Shown: positions 1 through 6,832, numbered from the stretch's first letter. The stretch is 12,612 nucleotides of DNA from Candidatus Yonathbacteria bacterium CG17_big_fil_post_rev_8_21_14_2_50_43_9 (GCA_002771015.1 PCUO01000002.1:1-12612); one strand, 5' to 3'. A program made the numbers and translations. Notes: generated by a model not told the origin, from the sequence alone.

Positions 1-1199
1 AGACCGTTGAAAACCTTTTCTTTCATTGCTTTGGCGATGAGCGACCAGTCGTATTTTTCGGCGACTAGGGTGCGGCCGTTTATAAATAGGCGGTTGCGGA
101 GCGCTGGGTCGTCTATGAGGCGCTTTATCTGACTCGCTATACTCTCTGGGCTGTTTATATCTGCAAAAAGACCAGTCGGCTCGTGATCTGGATTTTTGTC
201 AGGATCAAAAAGAAAATCTGGAATACCCCCCACCGGTGTCGCGATGACAGGGATACCAGCCACCATCGCTTCCAAAAAAGAATTTCCAAGTCCCTCCGAA
301 CGTGATGGGCGAATAAAAATATCGGATACCTTGAGATATTTTGGCATATCTTCGTGAAGCACTTGACCGAGAAATTGCACACGACCATCCACTCCTTTTT
401 CGTTAGCAAGGTTGCGAAGCATTCCCTCGTCGGGTCCTATGCCAAGAATTAAAAATTTAACATTATGAGGAAGAAACACTAGCGCGCGAATCACTTCGTC
501 AACCGCATTTTTTGCAACCATACGCGACGTTGTAATTAGAAATATGTCACCCGGTTTTTTGCCAAGGCTGTGTTTCAGTATTGAAAGCTCGTTCTCAGAA
601 TACTCCTTTGCAAAGTGTTCCACGTTTACCGCATTTGGCACGACCTCGAGCTGACCAACATACCCCATATTGCGCGCAAACCCTGCGAGATAATGTGAAA
701 TGGCTTGAATGAAATCGGCTCGCTTAAAAACGCGCTGCAAAAGCGGAAACGCAAACTTCATGCGGTGCTTGATATATTCTATAGGATCCCCTTCCTGAAG
801 GGTGAGCAAAAAACGAACGTTTGGATTTCGCATCTTGAAAAAAAGCGCCGAGAACCCTGCGTAATTCGCCATCATTGCCCAAATGCCATCATAAGCATCT
901 TTTTTGTGAAGCGACTGCGCCTTTAGAAAACCCCAAATAGGGAAAAAATATTTATTGATGGAAAGTGGAAAACGCGACAGGTCTGCAATATTCGGGCCAC
1001 TTGTTGTAAACCCTACGCGATGAACATTCACGTTACCAATTCGCTCAAACTTTGGAAGCGTTGAATCAAAGCGGAGCGTTACCATGTCAAACACATAATC
1101 ATCTCCCGAGGTCCGATCAGTAATCTCTTTTATCGCTACCTCGGCTCCGGCAACCACGTCAGGATAATACGCAAGGGAAAATATGAGTATTCGTTTCAT
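1..1199 (-). CDS. GT4-family glycosyltransferase (group 1), 3' end cut by window edge
   Basis: The frame is open from an ATG at 1199 to the window edge, giving 399 residues with no stop, so the C-terminus is missing, probably by little. It looks like a retaining GT-B fold enzyme that moves a sugar from a nucleotide-sugar donor onto a glycan or lipid acceptor at the cytoplasmic membrane face. The N-terminal acceptor domain (about residues 1-190) starts with a hydrophobic strand and PDVVAGAEVA, a variant of the usual P-x-GGAE loop. The donor domain has R226 and K230 in TTSRMVAKN (diphosphate binding), LILGIGPDE at about 250-258, and the E-x7-E signature EGLGNSFLE (E302, E310) followed by AMVAGIPVIATPVGG. 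The substrate cannot be told. It lies 42 bp after the toxin gene. No Shine-Dalgarno precedes the ATG; a TATAAA box ends 9 nt upstream. Confidence 0.93.
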   Translation of the reverse strand, partial: MKRILIFSLAYYPDVVAGAEVAIKEITDRTSGDDYVFDMVTLRFDSTLPKFERIGNVNVHRVGFTTSGPNIADLSRFPLSINKYFFPIWGFLKAQSLHKKDAYDGIWAMMANYAGFSALFFKMRNPNVRFLLTLQEGDPIEYIKHRMKFAFPLLQRVFKRADFIQAISHYLAGFARNMGYVGQLEVVPNAVNVEHFAKEYSENELSILKHSLGKKPGDIFLITTSRMVAKNAVDEVIRALVFLPHNVKFLILGIGPDEGMLRNLANEKGVDGRVQFLGQVLHEDMPKYLKVSDIFIRPSRSEGLGNSFLEAMVAGIPVIATPVGGIPDFLFDPDKNPDHEPTGLFADINSPESIASQIKRLIDDPALRNRLFINGRTLVAEKYDWSLIAKAMKEKVFNG

Positions 1200-1206
1200 T
1201 AATTTA

Positions 1207-1214
1207 ATTTTATA
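1207..1214 (-). promoter_or_regulatory. Candidate -10 box for the glycosyltransferase
   Basis: On the minus strand TATAAAAT occupies 1214-1207. Depending on register (TATAAA or TAAAAT), the box ends 7 to 9 nt before the ATG at 1199. TTGTTT lies 17 bp upstream of TAAAAT and is a weak -35. If it is used, the transcript would start at or next to the start codon. The short AT-rich gap makes a chance match possible. Confidence 0.35.
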
Positions 1215-1241
1215 CAGAAATAGGGCAAAAAACAAGCCGAG

Positions 1242-1511
1242 TTATTCAAAAAGGTCAGCGTGTGTTCCTGTGCGTACAAGGATGATATCATCGTCATCGT
1301 ATTTCCAAATCAAGAGCAAGTCAAATTCTATATGACATTCCCAGCACCCTTCGTATTCTCCATGTAACTTGTGAAGTTTTGATGCTAAAGGAACATTTTT
1401 ACCGAGACGAAGGCATTCGATCATCTCATAAAGCACCGCCACATCACAATTGTGGCGCACAATGCGTTTTAGATCACGATTAAATATTCCCGAAGGAAAA
1501 ATCTTTCTCAT
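1242..1511 (-). CDS. YafQ-type mRNA interferase toxin (RelE/ParE superfamily)
   Basis: An 89-residue protein matching the YafQ branch of the RelE/ParE superfamily, ribosome-dependent endoribonucleases that cut mRNA in the A site. The core is typical: a basic N-terminal helical region (NRDLKRIVRH), KLHKLHGEYEG, ECHIEFDLLLIWKY and a C-terminal RTGTHADLF. By analogy with E. coli YafQ the likely catalytic residues are the histidine of ECHIE, the aspartate of EFD, and the histidine and phenylalanine of THADLF. The YafQ tryptophan after that aspartate is a leucine here. The start is the ATG at 1511, which overlaps the antitoxin TGA as ATGA. A TTG at 1526 would add five residues but loses this coupling geometry. 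Length and pairing with a DinJ-like antitoxin make the call firm; activity is inferred. Confidence 0.9.
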   Translation of the reverse strand: MRKIFPSGIFNRDLKRIVRHNCDVAVLYEMIECLRLGKNVPLASKLHKLHGEYEGCWECHIEFDLLLIWKYDDDDIILVRTGTHADLFE

Positions 1512-1792
1512 ACATGTGCGCGCCAATTCTTACCGAGTATATCAGTAAACATTGCTTCAGCTGAAGAATATGATTTGAGATTTTCCCCAGACTTAGCATT
1601 TGCAATCGCTTTGCGCGTTTCGGCGTTTGGAACATTAAGTGAAAAAGGGATTCCTTTGTCGGTTGCAATACGGCGATAAAAGACATTAATCGCTTCAGAC
1701 GGTGATATTCCTATTTTATGCAATACTGTTTCAGCCTTCTTTTTTACAGAAGGTTCTATGCGAGCTCTCACAAAAGATGTTTTTGTAGTCAT
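1508..1792 (-). CDS. RelB/DinJ-family antitoxin
   Basis: A 94-residue antitoxin whose N-terminus (TSFVRARIEPSVKKKAETVL) closely follows DinJ: a ribbon-helix-helix DNA-binding strand and first helix, then KIGISPSEAINVFYRRIA as the second helix. The segment IPFSLNVPNAET matches the DinJ family linker before a toxin-wrapping C-terminal part. It should neutralise the downstream YafQ-like toxin and repress its own promoter. The ATG at 1792 is chosen because family members begin just before the FVRARI strand; a GTG at 1819 would add nine residues lying inside the operator palindrome. Its stop overlaps the toxin start by 4 bp. An extended -10 box ends only 6 nt upstream and there is no Shine-Dalgarno, so translation may be leaderless. 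Confidence 0.92.
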   Translation of the reverse strand: MTTKTSFVRARIEPSVKKKAETVLHKIGISPSEAINVFYRRIATDKGIPFSLNVPNAETRKAIANAKSGENLKSYSSAEAMFTDILGKNWRAHV

Positions 1793-1798
1793 AAAGAT

Positions 1799-1807
1799 AT
1801 TGTAGCA
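1799..1807 (-). promoter_or_regulatory. Extended -10 promoter of the toxin-antitoxin operon
   Basis: The minus strand reads TGCTACAAT here, a TGn plus a 5/6 match to TATAAT, ending 6 nt before the ATG at 1792. The predicted transcription start falls on or beside the A of the ATG. A weak TTGCAT is found 16 bp upstream. The box lies inside the palindromic operator, the layout expected for autorepression. Confidence 0.6.
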
Positions 1808-1821
1808 CATTTGTGCCACAA
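1800..1821. promoter_or_regulatory. Palindromic operator upstream of the toxin-antitoxin genes
   Basis: This is an imperfect 22-bp palindrome with 10-bp arms, TTGTAGCACA and TGTGCCACAA, matching at 9 of 10 positions around a 2-bp centre. It overlaps the candidate -10 box and ends 7 bp before the antitoxin start codon. Ribbon-helix-helix antitoxins bind palindromes like this to repress their operon. Assignment as the operator is inference from position and symmetry. Confidence 0.65.
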
Positions 1822-1845
1822 TGCAAGAATCGAAATAGTCGCGAA

Positions 1846-3192
1846 CTAGTGCGGTTCCTCGTCGTCAGTTTCCTCAATTATTTCAAAATCATCTGCGTTT
1901 ATTGTTGCCTTTTGTTCGGTATTTTTAGTAAGACGAATACCCGCTAGCGCGAGTGCTCCCAGAAATGCAGAGCCGACGTACCATGGCCACAAACCACTCT
2001 CCTGCCGTGGAGGCGCTGGTGTGTCGTCAGAGATTGCGTTCAGAACGGATGCCTCTTGGTATTGTGGCGCTTGCGGTGCCACACGGGTTTCCGCGCTTGC
2101 AACAACCTTCGTTTTTTCAGGAGTCTTCAAAATAGGAGTAGGATCTTGCGAAGCAATTGCTTCCACTTTTATTGGAACGCTTGTTCCATTTGGGAAACGG
2201 AGTTCGGGGATAACGCCAACAGGTGTAGCGAGCCCTGTCACCTCGCTGGCGAACGTCGCGCTTTTGCGCGCTCCGAGAATCGTGTTTTTTGGAAATGTAA
2301 AAATTTTCTCATTGCTTGCAACTTGCCAACCTGAAACATCAAGCTCGTCTCCTCCGTGATTTACTATTGTAAAAAATGAACGCGCGTTGTCACCTCCGCT
2401 ACTCAAAGAAAGATTAGGCAAAACGACACGCACGAGCATCTTGTCAGTTGCAGTTAAACTTCCTGAGACAACATCAAGGACAGCTGTGTACTCGCCCGGA
2501 TAATAATATGTGTGCAAAACACTCTCGCCAACAGACGAGGCTCCGTCGCCAAATGACCACGTTGTTTGCACAGATCTACCGAAATTATTTTCCAGCCCAG
2601 CGATTTTACCTTCAAAAATTATTGGCGCGCCGGCGAGCACCACACGAGTTTGTGGGCCAGCTTGGGCAGTCACCTGTGGCGTTGTCTGTGTTGATGCTGT
2701 GTTTGTGTTTATCTCAATCGGCGCATTTACGCTTTGCGAAACTGAATTCGCGATACCAGGTGTTGATAACGCTGTCACCCATTCACCTGCCGTTATTCTT
2801 TGATAGCTCTTGCCTGCATCAATACTTCCCCACTCGATTTGGTCAACATCTTTACCTTTTGAATCTCTAACACGTATGGTGTTGGATTCAGTGAGCGTTA
2901 TGTTTGTAACGATGTCAGAATTACTATATGAATTGCGAGAAATTAAAAAATAACCATTCGCCTTGATTATTTTTCCATTTAGCTGGGTGCTTGATACCAA
3001 TGAACCAAAACTGCTACCAGTAGCTGTTTTTCTTTGAATATACCAACCAGTCAAATCAACATCGGAACTATCAGAGTTATAAAGTTCTATAAATCTTTCA
3101 TTTATCGGAGAAATTTGAACTTCATTAACAATCACTGTCGCAGATACTGTCTGCGCGAAAAACAATATTAAAATAAAAATAATTTTTTTCAT
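1846..3192 (-). CDS. Secreted, membrane-anchored lamin-tail/PKD domain protein
   Basis: A 448-residue surface protein, probably structural or adhesive. Residues 1-18 (MKKIIFILILFFAQTVSA) form a signal peptide. A lamin-tail domain spans about 20-148 (IVNEVQISP, ERFIELYNS, VDLTGWYIQ). After a Thr/Gln-rich linker, a PKD domain lies at about 175-258 (TTWSFGDGASS, HTYYYPGEYTAVL). A second lamin-tail-like fold at about 262-345 is suggested by FFTIVNHGGDELDVSGWQV. A Pro/Ala linker leads to one helix (about 402-420) and an acidic tail ending ETDDEEPH, so the bulk is outside the membrane. The start is the ATG at 3192 that opens the signal peptide. The frame stays open to 3297, but those 35 extra codons lie in an inverted repeat and would bury the signal sequence. 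It follows the ATPase gene by 136 bp. The ligand is unknown. Confidence 0.85.
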   Translation of the reverse strand: MKKIIFILILFFAQTVSATVIVNEVQISPINERFIELYNSDSSDVDLTGWYIQRKTATGSSFGSLVSSTQLNGKIIKANGYFLISRNSYSNSDIVTNITLTESNTIRVRDSKGKDVDQIEWGSIDAGKSYQRITAGEWVTALSTPGIANSVSQSVNAPIEINTNTASTQTTPQVTAQAGPQTRVVLAGAPIIFEGKIAGLENNFGRSVQTTWSFGDGASSVGESVLHTYYYPGEYTAVLDVVSGSLTATDKMLVRVVLPNLSLSSGGDNARSFFTIVNHGGDELDVSGWQVASNEKIFTFPKNTILGARKSATFASEVTGLATPVGVIPELRFPNGTSVPIKVEAIASQDPTPILKTPEKTKVVASAETRVAPQAPQYQEASVLNAISDDTPAPPRQESGLWPWYVGSAFLGALALAGIRLTKNTEQKATINADDFEIIEETDDEEPH

Positions 3193-3204
3193 ACGTAAGT
3201 CTGC

Positions 3205-3327
3205 GTAGCCCCTCAAACGCATCGGGTACAATGCGAAAACGTATTGTTTTTTTGAGCCGTACTTGCGATACGGTAAAAGAAAACCATACGTTTTCAACGA
3301 AGTAGACGAGGATGTTTTAGGGGTTAC
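3205..3327. repeat. Long imperfect inverted repeat filling the gap between two genes
   Basis: Arms 3205-3251 and 3279-3327 are imperfectly complementary. The outer segments match 12 of 14 (GTAGCCCCTCAAAC against GTAACCCCTAAAAC). The inner segments match 15 of 17 (3235-3251 with 3279-3295, core GAAAACGTAT). A further perfect 5-bp hairpin, CCGTA and TACGG around a 7-nt loop, sits in the middle (3257-3273). The structure spans nearly the whole interval between the ATPase stop and the lamin-tail gene. No T-tract follows on the minus strand, so it is not a standard terminator. It could be a mobile REP/MITE-like repeat or an mRNA processing element. No flanking duplication was seen. Confidence 0.6.
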
Positions 3328-3328
3328 A

Positions 3329-5167
3329 CTAATCGTCTCCGCGAAGGATTGCCGTCAGCACATCCTCGGGGACTTCGCGAGGTTTCGGAGTTTGCTCCTC
3401 GCGCCTGTGCTCGGGTTGTTTTTTGGCCACTGGAGATTCCGTTTGGGTCGCGGTTGGTTTCACAATTTCGCTGTCTAAAATCCCCGCTAAAGCAGCCTTT
3501 AGACCGCCTATGCTCTCTTTAGTTGGACCTTTGCTCCTTATTGGCATAATAGCGCCTTTTTGCGAATGACGGCCCTGTGTAAGCGTAGAAAGGCTTGCTT
3601 GCCCGACTTGGTTTTGCTTGGTAAAGTCTTGACGGGCTCTCTCTTGAGTTATCATTGGCTCTGATTTTTGGAAATCCTTAAATGCTTGAGCGAACGGCTT
3701 CTCAAGCTTCTCAGGAGGTTTTGAATTTTCTTTTCGCGTAGATCGCTCGAACATAGCATTACTATCCCTTTGCACCACAGGAGCTCGTGGGGTACTCTCC
3801 GCGCGTTGCGTGGGACGCTCGCGCGCGCTCTCTTGCGAAAGCGCTTCCATTCCTGTTCCATACCATTCAGTAATGCTTTTCTCCACTTCCGCGCGCGTGT
3901 GCCCATACAATTCTCGCGATGACTTAATCACCTCCTCACGAAGTGATTTTTTTGGCGGGGCGATTGGACCCAAAGTCACCGCAGAAAATGGATGCGAGGC
4001 AACACCGTCAATCATGAGCTTGAGATACATTTGGTACTTTCCAAGACTCACCATATCCTCTGCGGTAAAAACCGGCGCATATTCTTTTTCCAATACCTCT
4101 GCGTCTGGAGCGCCAACACGAAACATAATCTGTGTACCGACGTTTCCAAAAACTGCGTCAGCTACCTTCTCATCCATCTGCTTGATATACTGGTGAGCAA
4201 TAGTGAGCGCGAGTTTGTACTTGCGAGCCTCGGACAAAATATCGGCAAATGATTCGTTTGCGAACGACTGAAACTCGTCCACGTACATATAAAAGTTGGG
4301 AAGCCTTTTTAACTCGCCTTCTGTCAGATCCGCGCGCGACATTGCAGCGAGGTAAATTTTGGTAATAATCATTCCGCCCAAAAGGGCCGCATTCCCTTCA
4401 CCGAGTTGCCCTTTGGAAAGGTTCACGATGAGAATCTTTCTCTCGTCTATCATTTTTCGCAAATCAAAACTTGATTTCGATTGCCCAATAATATTTCTGA
4501 TGAGCGGGTTTGATGTAAATTGTCCAAGTTTGTTTTGAATTCCCGGTACTGCTTCTTTTGCATAGTTCTCGCTGTACTTCGCAAACTCATCAACCCAATA
4601 TGCTTTCACAGATGGATCCTTCACATTATCAACAATTTTTTTTCTATACGCTTTGTCGGTGAGCATTCTACTAACGCCTAGGAGTGTTGATTCAGGATAT
4701 TCAAGGAGCGCGAGGAGCGCGTTCATCAAAATGTACTCCATACGCGAAGAAAAAGTTTCTGGTCCCCAGATTTTTTTGAATGCTGACATTAGGCCGTTTG
4801 CAATGAGGTGTCGCTTGTCTGGACCTACGTCCTCCATCACGTTGAATGAAATTGGATTGTCAGTATCAAACGGCGCAAAGTAGACAACGTCTTTTAATCG
4901 CTCAGGCGGAATGTAGTCAAGAAGGAGCGCTGCAGATTTTCCGTGCGGGTCTATAAAAGCAAACCCCTCGCCGTTTTTTATATCCTGCACAGCCATGTTT
5001 TCAATGAGCGTAGACTTGCCCATGCCAGTCTTGCCTATGATGTACATATGACGCGTGCGGTCTTCGGCCTTGATGCCAAATGGAACACGCTTGTTCCTGC
5101 GGTCTGTCTCCGCAAAGTACGTGATGCGATTTTTATCGTAGAGATACATATGGTAGTTGGTAGTCAC
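3329..5167 (-). CDS. VirD4/TraG-like (HerA/FtsK superfamily) ATPase, type IV secretion coupling-like
   Basis: A 612-residue P-loop ATPase of the kind that pumps or couples DNA or protein substrates to a membrane channel. Walker A is GKTGMGKST (residues 45-53), FAFIDPHGKSA follows at 69-79, Walker B is FYMYVDEF with D297 and E298, and LALTIAHQY (319-327) carries the sensor glutamine. The region ending YLKLMIDGVASHPFSAV (381-397) is typical of the TraG/DUF87 group. From about residue 440 on, a roughly 170-residue Arg/Glu/Pro/Gln-rich tail looks disordered. No transmembrane helix is seen, unlike classical VirD4, and no other secretion genes are near. The GTG at 5167 is the first start after an upstream TGA; the ATG at 5149 is a possible alternative. 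An extended -10 box lies just upstream. Function beyond ATPase is inferred. Confidence 0.85.
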   Translation of the reverse strand: MTTNYHMYLYDKNRITYFAETDRRNKRVPFGIKAEDRTRHMYIIGKTGMGKSTLIENMAVQDIKNGEGFAFIDPHGKSAALLLDYIPPERLKDVVYFAPFDTDNPISFNVMEDVGPDKRHLIANGLMSAFKKIWGPETFSSRMEYILMNALLALLEYPESTLLGVSRMLTDKAYRKKIVDNVKDPSVKAYWVDEFAKYSENYAKEAVPGIQNKLGQFTSNPLIRNIIGQSKSSFDLRKMIDERKILIVNLSKGQLGEGNAALLGGMIITKIYLAAMSRADLTEGELKRLPNFYMYVDEFQSFANESFADILSEARKYKLALTIAHQYIKQMDEKVADAVFGNVGTQIMFRVGAPDAEVLEKEYAPVFTAEDMVSLGKYQMYLKLMIDGVASHPFSAVTLGPIAPPKKSLREEVIKSSRELYGHTRAEVEKSITEWYGTGMEALSQESARERPTQRAESTPRAPVVQRDSNAMFERSTRKENSKPPEKLEKPFAQAFKDFQKSEPMITQERARQDFTKQNQVGQASLSTLTQGRHSQKGAIMPIRSKGPTKESIGGLKAALAGILDSEIVKPTATQTESPVAKKQPEHRREEQTPKPREVPEDVLTAILRGDD

Positions 5168-5182
5168 TAGTAGATACGGTAA

Positions 5183-5191
5183 AGTATACCA
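5183..5191 (-). promoter_or_regulatory. Extended -10 promoter of the ATPase gene
   Basis: The minus strand reads TGGTATACT, a TGn plus 5/6 match to TATAAT, ending 15 nt before the GTG at 5167. It sits between the preceding terminator hairpin (5209-5253) and the gene, where a promoter is expected. No clear -35 box was found in the AT-rich upstream sequence. Confidence 0.5.
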
Positions 5192-5208
5192 TCAAACATA
5201 AACAAAAT

Positions 5209-5253
5209 AAAAATACGAGTGTGATTGGCTCCGCCAATCACACTCGTATTTTT
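5209..5253 (-). terminator. Strong hairpin terminator after the glycoside hydrolase gene
   Basis: A perfect 21-bp stem (5209-5229 with 5233-5253) closes a 3-nt loop. The stem starts with five A and ends with five T, and its GC-rich top is GATTGGC/GCCAATC. It begins 8 bp after the hydrolase TAG and precedes the ATPase promoter. Because the stem carries A5 and T5 at its ends it could work in both directions, but no plus-strand gene is present. Confidence 0.85.
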
Positions 5254-5260
5254 CTCTCAT

Positions 5261-6496
5261 CTACTCCGCATTCAGAGCTGAAACTGTATACAAATTCTTT
5301 GGATCCCAGAGGAACCAAGAGTTGAGCCCTGAGTCGTACGTCGCCTGTATCTGCGCGCGCACCTCGGTAGCTCCGTAAACACCGCCATAGTTAAAATCCT
5401 GAAGCCACGGACGAAGTTTGTTCTTGTCGTATGCTTCTTTTGTGTAAAGAACTGGTGTGGATGTGCCGATACGCTGTGCGCCAAGATGAAGCACCGGCGT
5501 CGTTGTTGCAATTGCTCGCTCCACTGAGCGACTCATAGAAAAATGCACCACATCATACACATGTTCGTTTGGATTCTTCCATCCGTTAAAATTTGGTGGG
5601 TAGTGCGAGGGATACACCATTGGAGAAATATAATCAAAATACGGAAGCGCTCTCTCAAGCACTTGCCCAATATTTAGGTCGTCATTGTTTGTCGCAGTCA
5701 TTCCAAAAAGATCAGCGGAAAGTTTTGCGCCCATTGGGCTAAGCTCACCGTGAAGATACGCGAAAAAATGCTCGAGCGCCTCGGCTTTGCTAATGCCATG
5801 ACCCCACGAATAATCAACATCTTTCATCGGCCCATCTGACGGGAAACGAATATAGTCAAAGTTGAGCTCATCAAAACCCATCTCATATGCCTCTTTACCA
5901 AGAGCTACGACATACTCCCAGTACGGCTTTGCGCTTACGTCAATAAATGAAAGTCCTTTATGGTCCTTCCATACCGTGCCGTCGCTTTTTTTGAGCACTG
6001 CAAGTTCTGGATGGAGCTTTGTATAATATGGGTCTTGGAACACCGTGATGCGCGCGATCGTATAGATTCCTTTTTCATGAAGTCGCGCGAGAAATTTTTT
6101 AAGATCTTTAGTGCGACACCCTCCACCATTATTACCTTTGAGAATTGGATCCACGGCATCAAAAGCAATGGTTCCGCTATAATCTTTTATATCAATAATT
6201 ATGCTGTTCACCTCGGTTGTGTCCGCAATATACACAAGTTTTTCACGAAACAACGATGTGCTTGCGGCGCAGGCAGTCATGTATATTGCCTTCACAGCCT
6301 TTGGAGTTTCTATATGAGTAACTATAATTTCTGACTCCCCCTTTACAGTGACTGTAGTGGTAGCTGTAGTGCTTGTTGCCATCACTGTGTCTACCCTATA
6401 CTCGACTGAAGAAATTGCTGGTATAAAAAAATAAAAGACGGAGAAAGCTCCGACCGTAGCTACACCTAAAGCAAGAATGTTTCTATTTCGTGTCAC
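5261..6496 (-). CDS. Putative glycoside hydrolase, DUF4015 family, membrane-anchored
   Basis: A 411-residue protein matching the DUF4015 putative glycoside hydrolase family, a TIM-barrel group thought to act on extracellular polysaccharide; the substrate is unknown. Residues 5-27 form a signal anchor, followed by a Thr/Ser-rich linker (about 38-60), so the enzyme domain should face outward. The barrel runs from KAIYMTACAAS (about 69-79) to the C-terminus. It shows SIIIDIKDYSGTIAFD (98-113), IYTIARITVFQDPY (144-157), FDELNFDYIRFPSDG (208-222, a likely catalytic-face motif with D214), FDYISPMVYPSHY (287-299) and WFLWDPKNLY (394-403). The start is the GTG at 6496, overlapping the upstream gene's TGA as GTGA, which implies translational coupling with the small membrane protein. 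No Shine-Dalgarno is evident. Confidence 0.85.
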   Translation of the reverse strand: MTRNRNILALGVATVGAFSVFYFFIPAISSVEYRVDTVMATSTTATTTVTVKGESEIIVTHIETPKAVKAIYMTACAASTSLFREKLVYIADTTEVNSIIIDIKDYSGTIAFDAVDPILKGNNGGGCRTKDLKKFLARLHEKGIYTIARITVFQDPYYTKLHPELAVLKKSDGTVWKDHKGLSFIDVSAKPYWEYVVALGKEAYEMGFDELNFDYIRFPSDGPMKDVDYSWGHGISKAEALEHFFAYLHGELSPMGAKLSADLFGMTATNNDDLNIGQVLERALPYFDYISPMVYPSHYPPNFNGWKNPNEHVYDVVHFSMSRSVERAIATTTPVLHLGAQRIGTSTPVLYTKEAYDKNKLRPWLQDFNYGGVYGATEVRAQIQATYDSGLNSWFLWDPKNLYTVSALNAE

Positions 6497-6732
6497 TGTA
6501 TCTTTTGAGTGTTTACTATTTTTTCTTCGGGGGCAGAAGGAAAAGCTTGTTCGGCGTCATCAATAAGTTTTTTACAATTACTGCAATAAACTACAGATGA
6601 AAGATATGAGAGTACAGAGATCGCAACTCCGACTACTACAAGAAGTGGCGTGCGTGCCCACGACGGAAACCCGCCGATTGCCACGACAACGACTGCGACT
6701 CCTAATATTGTAAGTACTGTGTGTTTGGTCAT
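6493..6732 (-). CDS. Small two-helix membrane protein with a CxxC motif, unknown function
   Basis: I do not recognise this 79-residue protein. It has two hydrophobic stretches, about 5-22 (TVLTILGVAVVVVAIGGF) and 29-49 (PLLVVVGVAISVLSYLSSVVY), separated by a short loop (PSWART). A C-terminal soluble part starts with CSNC, followed by acidic residues and Lys. The CxxC pair could bind a metal or be redox active, but two cysteines alone prove neither. It begins with an ATG and overlaps the start of the DUF4015 hydrolase by 4 bp, so the two are almost certainly co-expressed. A role in handling or anchoring the hydrolase is a guess. A structured palindrome and a TATAAT box lie 37 to 100 bp upstream. 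Confidence 0.7.
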   Translation of the reverse strand: MTKHTVLTILGVAVVVVAIGGFPSWARTPLLVVVGVAISVLSYLSSVVYCSNCKKLIDDAEQAFPSAPEEKIVNTQKIQ

Positions 6733-6768
6733 GATAAATTTTCTTAACGAGTGACGCGAGTTTTAGAA

Positions 6769-6774
6769 ATTATA
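6769..6774 (-). promoter_or_regulatory. Candidate -10 box (TATAAT) upstream of the small membrane protein and hydrolase pair
   Basis: A perfect TATAAT is read on the minus strand at the edge of the palindrome at 6774-6832, ending 36 nt before the ATG at 6732. No -35 match or TGn extension accompanies it. A TATACT further upstream (6866-6861) is a rival; use of that one would place the palindrome in the 5' leader. Confidence 0.4.
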
Positions 6775-6832
6775 ACCCCGTGAAATGGTTCCGCGTAGCG
6801 ATACCCCCGCTTTGCGGGATTTCACTGGGGTT
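6774..6832. repeat. 59-bp palindromic element predicted to fold as a three-way junction
   Basis: The outer arms AACCCCGTGAAAT (6774-6786) and ATTTCACTGGGGTT (6819-6832) pair over 13 bp with one bulged base. Inside lie two hairpins side by side. One is GGT-tc-CGC-gta-GCG-at-ACC (6787-6805). The other is CCCGC-ttt-GCGGG (6806-6818). The fold is therefore a compact three-stem junction between rsmI and the membrane protein/hydrolase pair. There is no T-tract after it on the minus strand. It may be a dispersed palindromic repeat or a leader RNA structure; which one cannot be decided from one copy. Confidence 0.6.

Noticed and set aside
1512..1526. TTG start giving the toxin five more residues
   Set aside because: The ATG at 1511 gives the ATGA overlap with the antitoxin and a normal family N-terminus.
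1953..2870. Overlapping plus-strand open frames opposite the lamin-tail gene
   Set aside because: They are antisense shadows with no family features or start signals; every recognisable gene in the window is on the minus strand.
3193..3297. A 35-codon N-terminal extension of the lamin-tail protein, open from 3297
   Set aside because: It would bury the signal peptide that starts at the ATG at 3192, and its codons lie inside an inverted repeat.
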